A stretch of 64,000 nucleotides of DNA from Bacillus sp. DTU_2020_1000418_1_SI_GHA_SEK_038 (GTDB lineage Bacteria > Bacillota > Bacilli > Bacillales > Cytobacillaceae), in NCBI RefSeq assembly GCF_032341175.1, contig NZ_CP135435.1, positions 3,782,001-3,846,000 on the forward strand, in the 5' to 3' direction. This document shows, one piece after another, positions 34,629 to 43,049 of this stretch. A program made the translations under genes and the position numbers. The stretch's first letter is position 1. Each line of letters opens with the position of its first letter. The notes beneath the pieces are model-generated. The model did no database searches and was not told the origin of the DNA. It saw nothing but the letters and a program-made list of their open reading frames with translations.

Positions 34629-36192
34629 ATTTTTTATCCCACTCTTCAATATTCCATAATACACCGAACCCGTGATGTCCTAACGTCCGGGTGCTGATGC
34701 CAGTTACGTCTTTATTAACTCCATACAGTGCCTCCAGATAGACTAGAAAATTATATGGCGGATCAATTGCCAGCTCTTCCTGGAAACTTTTATAGTAGGA
34801 TTCTCTTTCATCGATATTCGTTGCTGTACGAGCATTCATTAGAAGTTCATCGACCTTTTCGTTTTGATAGGCCCCAAAATTATATTGCCCATCGCCAATT
34901 TCACTGCTATGGAAAAGACGGAATGTGTGATCATCTGGATCAAACTCACTTCCCCAGCCAATAATTAATGCCTCTTCTCCATCATATTTCACCGCATTCC
35001 GGTCAACAGGTTTCGGCACCGCCATTATACCAAGCGGCTTTAACTGTTCAGAAACGACATTCGCAAGTGCGACACGAATTTTATCTTGGATCGGGGAAAC
35101 GAGTTCAAATTCAAATCGTTTTCCGTCTTTTATTAAGACCCCATCTGATCCTTTTACCCAGCCAGCTTCAGCTAAAAGCTGCTTCGCTTTTTCAATATTG
35201 TACGAATACCATTCTTTTTGCGGGACTCCTGCCCAAGATTTCTGCAACGGTCCCCATGCAGGATCTCCCTTCCCAGCTAGTACCCCTTTGACTAAATCTT
35301 CCCGATTTACCGCAAGATTCATCGCCTGGCGGACACGCTTATCTTGAAATAGCGGCAAACGCATATTATACATAACGGCCCGATAATCCGCTGTCGATAC
35401 TTCATGCACAGCATAAGGGTCTGTTTCTTTAACACCTGCCAGCTGATTCGGCTCCAATAATGCTAAATCGATTTCTCCCGTTTTCAACTGTAAAGCGCGT
35501 GTATTGGCATCCGGTACAGCTTTGAAAACCACTTCATCTAACTTCGGCGCTTGTCCGTAATAACCATCATTCCGTTCCAGCACAATCGTATGATCGTTTT
35601 TCCATTCCTTTAGCTTGAATGGACCATTCCCAATTGGGTGCTGATTAAAATCAGTTTCATTTAGATTCTCATCACGCAAAAGATGCGCGGGAACGATGCC
35701 GATTTTTAGCTTATCCAAAAGAGGCGGAAAAGGACGATGCAGAGTCATTTTTACTTCAAACTCTCCTATAGCTTCAACTGACTTAATTTCATTAAATTCA
35801 CCTGAAATAGGTGTATTTGTTGACGGATCTTTAATTTTATTAAAGGTAAAGGCAACATCCTCAGCCGTTACCTGATTTCCATCCTGCCATTTAGCGTCTT
35901 CACGGAGTTTAAATGTATAGATTAAATTGTCCTGAGAAATCTCCCAACTCTCCGCTAAATCAGGTTTTACGTTGTTATTTTCATCTGGCTTAGTTAAGCC
36001 GCGGAAAAGAAGGGCATCAATTTCCTGGCTTTCATCTAGAACAGGATTCACTTTTTCAATTTCTGAATCCGTGCCATAAACGAGCTTCTTCTTTTTGGAA
36101 GATTGGGCTTGTTCTGAATTGCCTCCGCTGCAGCTCGTTAAAACAATAAGACTAAAAATAGAAACAATCGCTAAAATTAGTTTTTTATACAT
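34627..36192 (-). CDS. Opp/Dpp/Nik-type substrate-binding lipoprotein
   Basis: A 521-residue family 5 extracellular solute-binding lipoprotein. The signal peptide ends in lipobox LTSC, and GLTKPDENNN, ESWEISQDNL and PIGNGPFKLKEWKND follow the family pattern. It binds peptide, nickel-chelate or related ligands for the ABC importer encoded just upstream. I start at 36192 where GAGGGAAG lies 7 nt upstream; the frame runs 6 codons further. Convergent with urease, so a nickel-binding role is worth testing. Overlaps the ATPase gene by 8 nt. Confidence 0.88.
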   Translation of the reverse strand: MYKKLILAIVSIFSLIVLTSCSGGNSEQAQSSKKKKLVYGTDSEIEKVNPVLDESQEIDALLFRGLTKPDENNNVKPDLAESWEISQDNLIYTFKLREDAKWQDGNQVTAEDVAFTFNKIKDPSTNTPISGEFNEIKSVEAIGEFEVKMTLHRPFPPLLDKLKIGIVPAHLLRDENLNETDFNQHPIGNGPFKLKEWKNDHTIVLERNDGYYGQAPKLDEVVFKAVPDANTRALQLKTGEIDLALLEPNQLAGVKETDPYAVHEVSTADYRAVMYNMRLPLFQDKRVRQAMNLAVNREDLVKGVLAGKGDPAWGPLQKSWAGVPQKEWYSYNIEKAKQLLAEAGWVKGSDGVLIKDGKRFEFELVSPIQDKIRVALANVVSEQLKPLGIMAVPKPVDRNAVKYDGEEALIIGWGSEFDPDDHTFRLFHSSEIGDGQYNFGAYQNEKVDELLMNARTATNIDERESYYKSFQEELAIDPPYNFLVYLEALYGVNKDVTGISTRTLGHHGFGVLWNIEEWDKK

Positions 36193-37774
36193 GAATCTCT
36201 TCCCTCTCATTTCTTCTCAACCCTCTTATAGGTATCGGCATATAAGACAAAAGTGCTTGTGTGTATTCGTTCTTAGATTGGCAAAGCTTGTCTGAAGGCA
36301 ATTCTTCAACAATCCTTCCTTCATTCATGACAAAAATACGCTGACAAAGCGCCATCGCAGCGCGAATATCATGTGAAATAAAAAAAATAGCCATTTCGTC
36401 AAGTTCATTCAATGATCGGATTAATGAAATCATTTTTGCTTGTGAGCTCATATCTAGATTGGCAAATGGCTCGTCTAACACAATGAGCTCTGGTTCCACT
36501 AAAAGTGCCCTGGCAAGTGCAACACGCTGCCTCATCCCGCCAGAAAGTTCATGAGGATATAGTGACATAGCAAATGTAGGGAGCTCTACTTTTTGTAAAA
36601 CAGCTGCTACTTCCTCTTTTTTATTTCCTTCGCCTTTTTTCCAGTAGTCGAATCCTTCGCCAACAATTTTCTCCACTGTCCAGCGAGGATCAAAAGAGGC
36701 TATTGGATCCTGGTGTACCCATTGAATACCTCTTCGCAGCTCTTTTTGGCCATACCATGAAACCGTTCCCCTGCTGCATGTCTCAAGGCTCAGCATGAGG
36801 CGGGCAAGAGTGCTTTTTCCTCCACCGCTTTCGCCGATTAATCCAACTATTTCTCCAGGATGGATTTGCAGTGTCACATCTCGGACAGCCTCGAATTTAT
36901 CTGATCGAAACCACTTTTTCTTGTAAAATGTTTTAGAAACATCTTCTACTCTCATTATTGGATTTTCTTCTTTGACAGGATAAACCATAGATGGGTTTGA
37001 TAGTAACTGATAATCTTCCAGCAGTTTTTTGGCTTGATCCGACTCAGGGTTTGCAAATAATTCTTCAGCTGATGCCTGTTCAATGACCTGGCCATTGCTC
37101 ATCACAATCACATCATCGGCCATTTCAGCCACCACACCTAAGTCATGTGTAATAAATAGAACAGTTCCGCCTGATTCCTCCTGCCATTCACGTATAAGTG
37201 ATAGAATGTCAAACTGAATTTTCATGTCAAGGGCAGTCGTTGGTTCATCAGCTATTAACAGGGTTGGATTCAATGCAATAGCTATAGCCAATTGCACACG
37301 CTGTCTCATGCCGCCCGATAATTCGTGTGGGTAGGAACGGAAAACATGCACAGGGTCCTTCATTTTCACTAGCCGCAAAAGTTTTATCGCTTCTTCATTT
37401 GCCTCCCTTTTCTTTAGGGAAGTGTGGGTCTTGAAGAGCTCCTTAAAATGGGACCCAATCGTTCGAAGCGGATCGAAGGTTTGCCATGTATCCTGAAATA
37501 CAAAACCTAGACTTTTGCCGCGGTATTCCCGTTTCCGGTTACCACTCATCATTTGCACATTTTCCCCTAAAAATGTCACAGAACCTGAAGTAACCGTTAC
37601 TTCCTGAGGCAGTAAGTCAATAACTGCCCTTGCAGTTAAGCTTTTACCAGAGCCGCTCTCTCCAATGAGTGCGGTGATCTTTCCTTTCCGGATGCGAAAA
37701 GAAGCATTTGCCACTAAATCTATGTCAGGAAGAGAGATTGTAAGATTTTCTGCTTCAAGAAGATAATCAGTCAT
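36185..37774 (-). CDS. fused double ABC ATPase (DppD-DppF type)
   Basis: A 529-residue protein with two complete nucleotide-binding domains, one per half: Walker A GESGSGKS and GESGGGKS, signature LSGGMRQRV in both, Walker B LLIADEPTT and LIVLDEPFA. Most Bacillus Opp/Dpp systems encode these as two genes; here they are one chain. The start at 37774 has GGAGG 5 nt upstream and overlaps the permease gene by 8 nt. Confidence 0.93.
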   Translation of the reverse strand: MTDYLLEAENLTISLPDIDLVANASFRIRKGKITALIGESGSGKSLTARAVIDLLPQEVTVTSGSVTFLGENVQMMSGNRKREYRGKSLGFVFQDTWQTFDPLRTIGSHFKELFKTHTSLKKREANEEAIKLLRLVKMKDPVHVFRSYPHELSGGMRQRVQLAIAIALNPTLLIADEPTTALDMKIQFDILSLIREWQEESGGTVLFITHDLGVVAEMADDVIVMSNGQVIEQASAEELFANPESDQAKKLLEDYQLLSNPSMVYPVKEENPIMRVEDVSKTFYKKKWFRSDKFEAVRDVTLQIHPGEIVGLIGESGGGKSTLARLMLSLETCSRGTVSWYGQKELRRGIQWVHQDPIASFDPRWTVEKIVGEGFDYWKKGEGNKKEEVAAVLQKVELPTFAMSLYPHELSGGMRQRVALARALLVEPELIVLDEPFANLDMSSQAKMISLIRSLNELDEMAIFFISHDIRAAMALCQRIFVMNEGRIVEELPSDKLCQSKNEYTQALLSYMPIPIRGLRRNEREEIHV

Positions 37775-38603
37775 ATTTTCCTCCATTTCTGAACTGTGGA
37801 CCGGTTAAGCGATCTTGCAACTCATCTCCTGCAAAATTAATAAATAGTACAGTTAAAGTTATACAAATCCCTGGAAATAAAGCCATCCACCAAGCACCTC
37901 CCAGTAAATAACTTTGTGCACCCATCAGCATATTTCCCCATGATGGTTCATGTGGAGGAATACCAATTCCAAGAAAGCTTAGTGTTGCTTCGGCAAGTAC
38001 GGCATGGCTGATTCCGCCGACAGCAAGAACCGCGATGGTCGGCCAGCATTGCGGCAGCATATGCCGGTGCAATAATTGCAAAGGTGTAGCGCCAATTACA
38101 GTAGAAGCTTGAATAAAGATATCATTCTTCATCGTCATTATTTCTGTACGGACTAGACGAGCAATAGTCATCCAGCTTGTTAGGCTAATCACTAGAATGA
38201 TGGACATCAATCCTTTAGGCAATAGGAGCTGTAGGATAATCATGAGCAGCAGCGAAGGGAAGCTTAGGGCAGCATCCACAATCCGCATCATGATCCGGTC
38301 CATGACACCACCAGCAAAACCGCTTATCGCTCCATAACTAACCCCTATTACGATTGAAACTGTCATAGCGGCAGCACCGACTAAGAGAGAAACACGCCCT
38401 CCATACAAAAGACGTGTTAAAACATCCCGTCCAAGTTCATCTGTTCCAAATAAATGTTCTGATCCAGGGGGCAGAAGAACCTGATCCATCTTGATAGACA
38501 TCGGGTCATAAGATGTAAGAAAGGGTGCCATCCAGACAGAAAAAATAAGAAGCAAAAAAGAGGAAGTTGCCATAATAAGCTTCCACTGACGTTTTATTCT
38601 CAT
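37767..38603 (-). CDS. ABC transporter permease (DppC/NikC type)
   Basis: A 278-residue permease with six transmembrane segments. N-terminal motif GTDELGRDVLTRLLYGGR and the EAA loop ATLSFLGIGIPPHEPSWGNM are typical of DppC/OppC/NikC. It overlaps the upstream permease by 4 nt. Confidence 0.93.
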   Translation of the reverse strand: MRIKRQWKLIMATSSFLLLIFSVWMAPFLTSYDPMSIKMDQVLLPPGSEHLFGTDELGRDVLTRLLYGGRVSLLVGAAAMTVSIVIGVSYGAISGFAGGVMDRIMMRIVDAALSFPSLLLMIILQLLLPKGLMSIILVISLTSWMTIARLVRTEIMTMKNDIFIQASTVIGATPLQLLHRHMLPQCWPTIAVLAVGGISHAVLAEATLSFLGIGIPPHEPSWGNMLMGAQSYLLGGAWWMALFPGICITLTVLFINFAGDELQDRLTGPQFRNGGKYD

Positions 38604-39568
38604 TTCTTTCCCTCCTCAAGCAGCTGCGAACGCAGGCGTGGATCCATCCATGCACAAAGGAGATCAACTAACAAGTTTATCGCAATGACAAAAACCATAC
38701 TCAATAAAATGACGGCCAATAATACAGGGTAATCATGTGCTAGGGCAGCCTTTAATGAAAGTCTGCCAAGGCCTGGCCACGAAAAAATAGTTTCTATGAC
38801 TACAGAACCCGCAAGCCCTACAGCAAGTGACATTCCTGTATAGGATAGAAAGGGGATTGAAGCATTTGGCAGCAAATGATTCAGCAAAATTCTTCGTTCC
38901 TCAATACCCCGAGCTTTTAAAGCAAATATAAATCCATTATCTTTCGTTATGTTTATATGATTTCGAAGGAGCCTGATATAATAACCGGCATGTGATAAAG
39001 CGAGGACTAATGAAGGCATAAGTAAATATCGAAGTTGTTCGCCCCATCCTCCTTCCCCCATTCCGGAAGTCGGCAGTACGCCTAAATAAACGGAGAAAAA
39101 AAGCATTAGCATAAGTGCGAACCAAAAAGGCGGTATGGACATAAATAATAAGCTTACCCATGTAATCACTTGATCAAAAAAAGATCGCCGAAACAATCCA
39201 GATATGACACCAAACACGCCAGCAAGCAGAAAAATAATCAAATGGGATGACATCATGAGAATAAATGTAGGCTGCAGCGCTTGGATAACCAATAAGGTTA
39301 CATCTTCCCCGGAAATGAAGGACTGCCCCCATTCGCCGTGTAATATTTGGGAAAGCCACTTTCCATATTGGACCGGGAGCGGATCATGAAGTCCAAGGTT
39401 TTCAGTGATGCGAAGCCTGTCCGCCTCACTCATTTTCTGAAGCTGTTCCCCATAAAGTGCAGCTGCCGGATCCCCTGGCAGCATCCGAATAAATAAAAAG
39501 CAAAGCATGCTGCCAATGAGTAAAACTACGATTGATTCAGCAAGCCGCTTCAAAATAAATAGACCCAT
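38600..39568 (-). CDS. ABC transporter permease (DppB/NikB type)
   Basis: A 322-residue permease: RLAESIVVLLIGSMLCFLFI at the start, RMLPGDPAAALYG, LGLHDPLPVQYGKW, and the EAA-type loop ALKARGIEERRILLNHLLPN. First gene of the four-gene importer operon. An unusual two-hairpin element occupies its upstream region (39594-39729). Confidence 0.93.
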   Translation of the reverse strand: MGLFILKRLAESIVVLLIGSMLCFLFIRMLPGDPAAALYGEQLQKMSEADRLRITENLGLHDPLPVQYGKWLSQILHGEWGQSFISGEDVTLLVIQALQPTFILMMSSHLIIFLLAGVFGVISGLFRRSFFDQVITWVSLLFMSIPPFWFALMLMLFFSVYLGVLPTSGMGEGGWGEQLRYLLMPSLVLALSHAGYYIRLLRNHINITKDNGFIFALKARGIEERRILLNHLLPNASIPFLSYTGMSLAVGLAGSVVIETIFSWPGLGRLSLKAALAHDYPVLLAVILLSMVFVIAINLLVDLLCAWMDPRLRSQLLEEGKK

Positions 39569-39593
39569 TTACATCCTGCTTTCTATAAAGTGA

Positions 39594-39729
39594 AACTTCA
39601 ATCAGTGGGGGTTTTCTTCCATCCCCTACTGATTGTAAGTTGAACTAATCGGGCTTTTACGGGCTGTTGATCCCCATTTAGAAATTTTTATTTTACTTAA
39701 CTTCTTGAATAGGGGGTCTTACAGCCCGT
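39594..39729. repeat. structured two-hairpin element upstream of the ABC importer
   Basis: Hairpin one pairs 39594-39611 with about 39622-39641 (AACTT..AATCAGTGGGGG with CCCCTACTGATT..AAGTT). Hairpin two pairs ACGGGCTGT (39659-39667) with ACAGCCCGT (39721-39729) and continues inward through GATCCCC with GGGGGTC. No U-tail on either strand. It may be a dispersed palindromic repeat, a MITE-like element or a structured 5' leader of the importer. The rest of the gap up to 40029 shows nothing clear. Confidence 0.55.
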
Positions 39730-40029
39730 TAATCTGCGATAAATAAACCTATAGTTACGGAAACACATACTTGAGTTTTCATCTTGTATCTTACCATATT
39801 TTCATTCATATATTAATAGATATAAAAAGCCTCAACTACTATTCTTTCTATTAAAAACTTTCCCGTTTTCCCCCAGTATCTCTGCAGATGTTTGCAAGGA
39901 GACTAAACGCTCTTAATACAATTTTTATGTTTTAAAGCCACTGACAAATTTTTTCTATTTTCAATTTCACAAACCACTGAAAATAGATTATACTGAGTTC
40001 ACTATCATATTCAAATGGAGGAAATTTCT

Positions 40030-40227
40030 ATGTCTGAAAATAATCAATCTGAAGCGCCTAAAAAGAAAATCAGCCTGCAGGAAGCAATGAAACAGCAGCT
40101 TGAAAAGAAAAAAAATCAGGCCAACGCTTCCGGCAAAGGTGCAACAAATGGAGATTTATCTACTAAAAAGCTGAAGAGCCAGCAATCAAAGAAACCAAGC
40201 AATACCCGCAGAAAAATGGGTGTCTAA
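40030..40227 (+). CDS. small basic protein encoded upstream of YwbE
   Basis: A 65-residue hydrophilic, Lys/Gln/Ser-rich protein (KKKISLQEAMKQQLEKKKNQ, ending SNTRRKMGV), probably disordered or helical. GGAGG lies about 9 nt before the ATG at 40030; an ATG at 40015 is too close to it. Its stop overlaps the ywbE start as TAATG, so the two are translationally coupled. Function unknown. Confidence 0.7.
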   Translation: MSENNQSEAPKKKISLQEAMKQQLEKKKNQANASGKGATNGDLSTKKLKSQQSKKPSNTRRKMGV

Positions 40228-40424
40228 TGAACGGACAAAATCGGAAAGATGTATTGCCTGGCAAGACTGTTGACATCGTCCTTAAAGCCGATCAAAGAAC
40301 AGGAAAGCTTACTAGAGGCATTGTAAAGGATCTGCTCACAAAATCGAGTACCCACCCCCACGGCATTAAAGTCAGACTAACAGATGGACAGGTTGGACGT
40401 GTCCAAAAAGTCCACGCTGAATAA
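40227..40424 (+). CDS. ywbE: YwbE family protein
   Basis: A 65-residue protein of the YwbE (DUF2196) family: DVLPGKTVDIVLKADQRTGK, then THPHGIKVRLTDGQVGRVQ, an SH3-like small beta fold. Conserved widely in Firmicutes, function unknown. Directly followed by a shared terminator. Confidence 0.9.
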   Translation: MNGQNRKDVLPGKTVDIVLKADQRTGKLTRGIVKDLLTKSSTHPHGIKVRLTDGQVGRVQKVHAE

Positions 40425-40431
40425 ACAGTGG

Positions 40432-40465
40432 AAAAAGCATTCAAGGCTATCCCTGAATGCTTTTA
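40432..40465. terminator. bidirectional terminator
   Basis: AAAAAGCATTCA and TGAATGCTTTT around GGGATAGCC-type loop; U-runs on both strands; shared by ywbE and the VOC gene. Confidence 0.85.
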
Positions 40466-40828
40466 TTTATTCCCTTCACCAACTTGAATTAATTCTATTA
40501 CTTCATTATTAAGTCCTTCGTAAAAGACAACATCCCAGCCATTTTTCAGCTTGTAAGGCCCTTCAGACAATTCCAGTCCATTTACACTCAGCTTCTTAAC
40601 CCACTCCTCTACATCCTCCACCTGCCACGATAGATGAATAGTGCTGATGGGGACAGGAGCTTCCTCTGACTCAATTAATTCGATTCTTACCTCTCCTTTT
40701 ATAAGAAAGGCTATTTTTTCACCGAGCAGTGTAAGGTATTGTTCGATTTTAAAATCAAAAACAGTTTCATAGAATTCAATGGCTTCTTCTAAATTTCGAA
40801 CTTGAATGCCTCCATGATGCCATTTCAT
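40463..40828 (-). CDS. VOC (glyoxalase/bleomycin-resistance) family protein
   Basis: A 121-residue single-chain VOC protein with two beta-alpha-beta units: WHHGGIQVRNLEEAIEFYET, FDFKIEQY, then STIHLSWQVEDVEEWV and NEVIELIQ. Metal-ligand-like His and Glu are in place. Ligand unknown. Overlaps the QueA-like gene by 4 nt. Confidence 0.82.
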   Translation of the reverse strand: MKWHHGGIQVRNLEEAIEFYETVFDFKIEQYLTLLGEKIAFLIKGEVRIELIESEEAPVPISTIHLSWQVEDVEEWVKKLSVNGLELSEGPYKLKNGWDVVFYEGLNNEVIELIQVGEGNK

Positions 40829-41862
40829 TGCTGTTTTTCCATTGGCAAAATCAAATTCATATCGCCAAACTCATGCCAAAGGTATCCGTTTGTTAGTGCC
40901 TCATTGTAAGCTTTCATTAGAAGAGGCTCTTGAATAAATGCTGTGAGAAGGTCCAAATGACTGGCTTCGGGTTCATGAAAACCGGTTATGAGGCCATCTA
41001 CTGCTTTAAGCGGGTACCCTTTTTGAATATATAAATTTGTTAGCCCTTCCTTTGCTTCAACAATTCCATCTGTATTAACAGCTGTTTCTAGTGCGCGGAC
41101 GACAGTGGTTCCTACTGCAATGACACTACCGTTATTTTTTTTCGTTATGTTTACCAAGTCGGCTGTTTCCTCAGGAACGCAATATGCTTCAACATGTTTA
41201 CTTGGATTTGGCCAGCGATCGTTTCCATAATAGCTTAAGCCTGTATGAAGTTGAAGAAAAGCAATGTTTATACCCTTTTTCTTCAGATTATTTAGGAGCT
41301 TCCAAGTAAAAGCCCTTCCAGCAGAAGGCATTTCCACGGAGCCCGGAACAGAAGCATAAACGGTTTGATACATTTCTAACGGCCAAGGTGTTTCAATATA
41401 TTCATAGTGAAGCGGCTCTCCATATTGATAGATCGTATCGTATAGTTCGATTCCACTCTTTGAAAATGCGAGAATAATTAACGGGGCTTCATTTCCCTGC
41501 CAAGTAATAGTCGCTGTTAGATTTCCTGGTAAATCTATCTTTTCACCCACCTTCAATATCCCTACTGTTACAAGTGCCTCCCATTCGAATTCAGATATTT
41601 TCCGAGATAATCGAATTTCAATATTTTGGTTACCTCTTTTCCCTTTTAACACAGCTGGAAGTGTACGGCTATTATTTAGGACAAGCAAATCTCCTTCATG
41701 CAAGTAAGACCCTAGCTCGTAAAATGGATTATGGAAGCTGTCTCCCGTTTTTGTATCGAGCGCCATTAAACGGACATGATCCCGCAGTATTCCTCTGTAT
41801 TCAGCCGGCGTATTTGCATTTAAATCTTCAAGGATTTGGAATGGACGAGCAGCTATCATCAT
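40825..41862 (-). CDS. QueA-like SAM:tRNA ribosyltransferase-isomerase paralogue
   Basis: A 345-residue QueA-family protein: GDLLVLNNSRTLPAVLKGKR, PSAGRAFTWKLLNNLKKKG, FLQLHTGLSYYG, VGTTVVRALET and LITGFHEPEASHLDLL. Full length, but more divergent than the standard queuosine enzyme, and not beside ruvB/tgt as canonical queA is. It may be a second copy with altered substrate. It sits in a three-gene unit with an SDR and a VOC protein. Confidence 0.8.
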   Translation of the reverse strand: MMIAARPFQILEDLNANTPAEYRGILRDHVRLMALDTKTGDSFHNPFYELGSYLHEGDLLVLNNSRTLPAVLKGKRGNQNIEIRLSRKISEFEWEALVTVGILKVGEKIDLPGNLTATITWQGNEAPLIILAFSKSGIELYDTIYQYGEPLHYEYIETPWPLEMYQTVYASVPGSVEMPSAGRAFTWKLLNNLKKKGINIAFLQLHTGLSYYGNDRWPNPSKHVEAYCVPEETADLVNITKKNNGSVIAVGTTVVRALETAVNTDGIVEAKEGLTNLYIQKGYPLKAVDGLITGFHEPEASHLDLLTAFIQEPLLMKAYNEALTNGYLWHEFGDMNLILPMEKQQ

Positions 41863-42602
41863 AGGAGCGGCCCCCTTTTTTCATTTAAAATGGATTGTGC
41901 CTCAAATCTCTTTCCGTTCACGTCTACTGATTCATTTAATGCGAGATAAACAAATGCCTTTGCCACATCATGAGGGTTACCAAGCTCATAGTCACAATCA
42001 GGAACGGCAATTGCGTGCATCTCAGTATCCATTTCTCCAGGATCAACCATCCCTATACTTACACCTGTATCCTCTAGCTCATCAGCCCAAGTTTGTGTCA
42101 AGCCTTCCACCGCGAACTTTGAAATCCCATAAGCACCCCATTCGGCAAATCCTGTTTTTCCAGCTTCCGATGTGACATTCAGAATTCTCCCGTTATTTCT
42201 AATTAACATGCCTGGCAATACACGCTTCGTTACAAGGAAAGGATTAACTACATTCATCCGTATCACTTCCGTAAAGTCATGATCTGGATAATCGGCCAGC
42301 AGCGCAGGACCCGGTCCAAATACGGATGCATTATTTATTAAAATATCTACCCGTCCGAATGTTTCTTCTGTAATCGAGACGAACCGATTTACATCCCTTA
42401 CATTCGTAACATCCGCCTCCACTGCAATGATCTCTGCCCCCAGCTCCCTCGCTTCTTGCTCAACCTTGCGCAGCATCCCTTCCCCTCTCGCACAAATCGC
42501 AAGCCGTGCTCCTCTTTTAGCAAATGCCAATGTCAGCGCCCTTCCAAGACCTTTCGATGCCCCTGTAATCATAACAACCATTTTATTTTTCATTTGAATC
42601 AC
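41859..42602 (-). CDS. short-chain dehydrogenase/reductase
   Basis: A 247-residue classical SDR: cofactor motif TGASKGLGRAL, NNAS, and catalytic YGISK with the Ser in NVTSEAG. Acidic residue after beta-2 is replaced by ICARGEGM, so NADPH is more likely than NADH. Substrate unknown. Start could be the ATG at 42602 or 42593. First gene of the SDR-queA-like-VOC unit. Confidence 0.88.
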   Translation of the reverse strand: MIQMKNKMVVMITGASKGLGRALTLAFAKRGARLAICARGEGMLRKVEQEARELGAEIIAVEADVTNVRDVNRFVSITEETFGRVDILINNASVFGPGPALLADYPDHDFTEVIRMNVVNPFLVTKRVLPGMLIRNNGRILNVTSEAGKTGFAEWGAYGISKFAVEGLTQTWADELEDTGVSIGMVDPGEMDTEMHAIAVPDCDYELGNPHDVAKAFVYLALNESVDVNGKRFEAQSILNEKRGPLL

Positions 42603-42751
42603 TCGCTTTCTTTTGTTTTCTTACTTTTATTTTAGAAAAAGAAAGCACTAGTGGCATCGGAAGCTTGGAGGAAAGCTCTTACGCAAATCGATTGAGGAAG
42701 ATCTACGACTTTCGGATGAGGAGCAATTTTTCATTGAGTATCACGACCTTT

Positions 42752-43013
42752 GTTTCCCTATTTTTGGGGATTTCATAAAAAACGGGAAATTTAAGGCTAT
42801 TTGTTTCCCACTTTTTACGGATTTCAAAAAAACCAGGAAACTTAAGGCTGATTGTTTCCCACTTTTGATGGATTTCAAAAAATACAGGAAACTTAAGGCT
42901 GATTGTTTCCCATCTTTGATGGATTTCAAAAAACACAGGAAACTTAAGGCCCTTTGCTTCCCTATTTTTATGGATTTCACAAAAAACAAGGAACATAAGG
43001 CTGATTGTTTCCC
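42752..43013. repeat. 51-bp tandem repeat, six units
   Basis: GTTTCCC or GCTTCCC recurs at 42752, 42803, 42854, 42905, 42956 and 43007, exactly 51 bp apart, each followed by a GGATTTC box and an AAGGCTGATT-type box. Units differ at several positions but contain no indels. All reading frames through it are open because 51 is a multiple of 3; I do not accept these as genes because no ribosome binding site is present. Confidence 0.9.
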
Positions 43014-43049
43014 CTTGAAAGGACATCCTATGAAAGGGAGGTATGATAA

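Noticed and set aside
39594-39641. Intrinsic terminator
   Set aside because: The hairpin is strong but has no U-run on either strand.
39569-39760. Nickel/cobalt riboswitch upstream of the importer
   Set aside because: The conserved NiCo core sequences could not be found; only two simple hairpins are visible.
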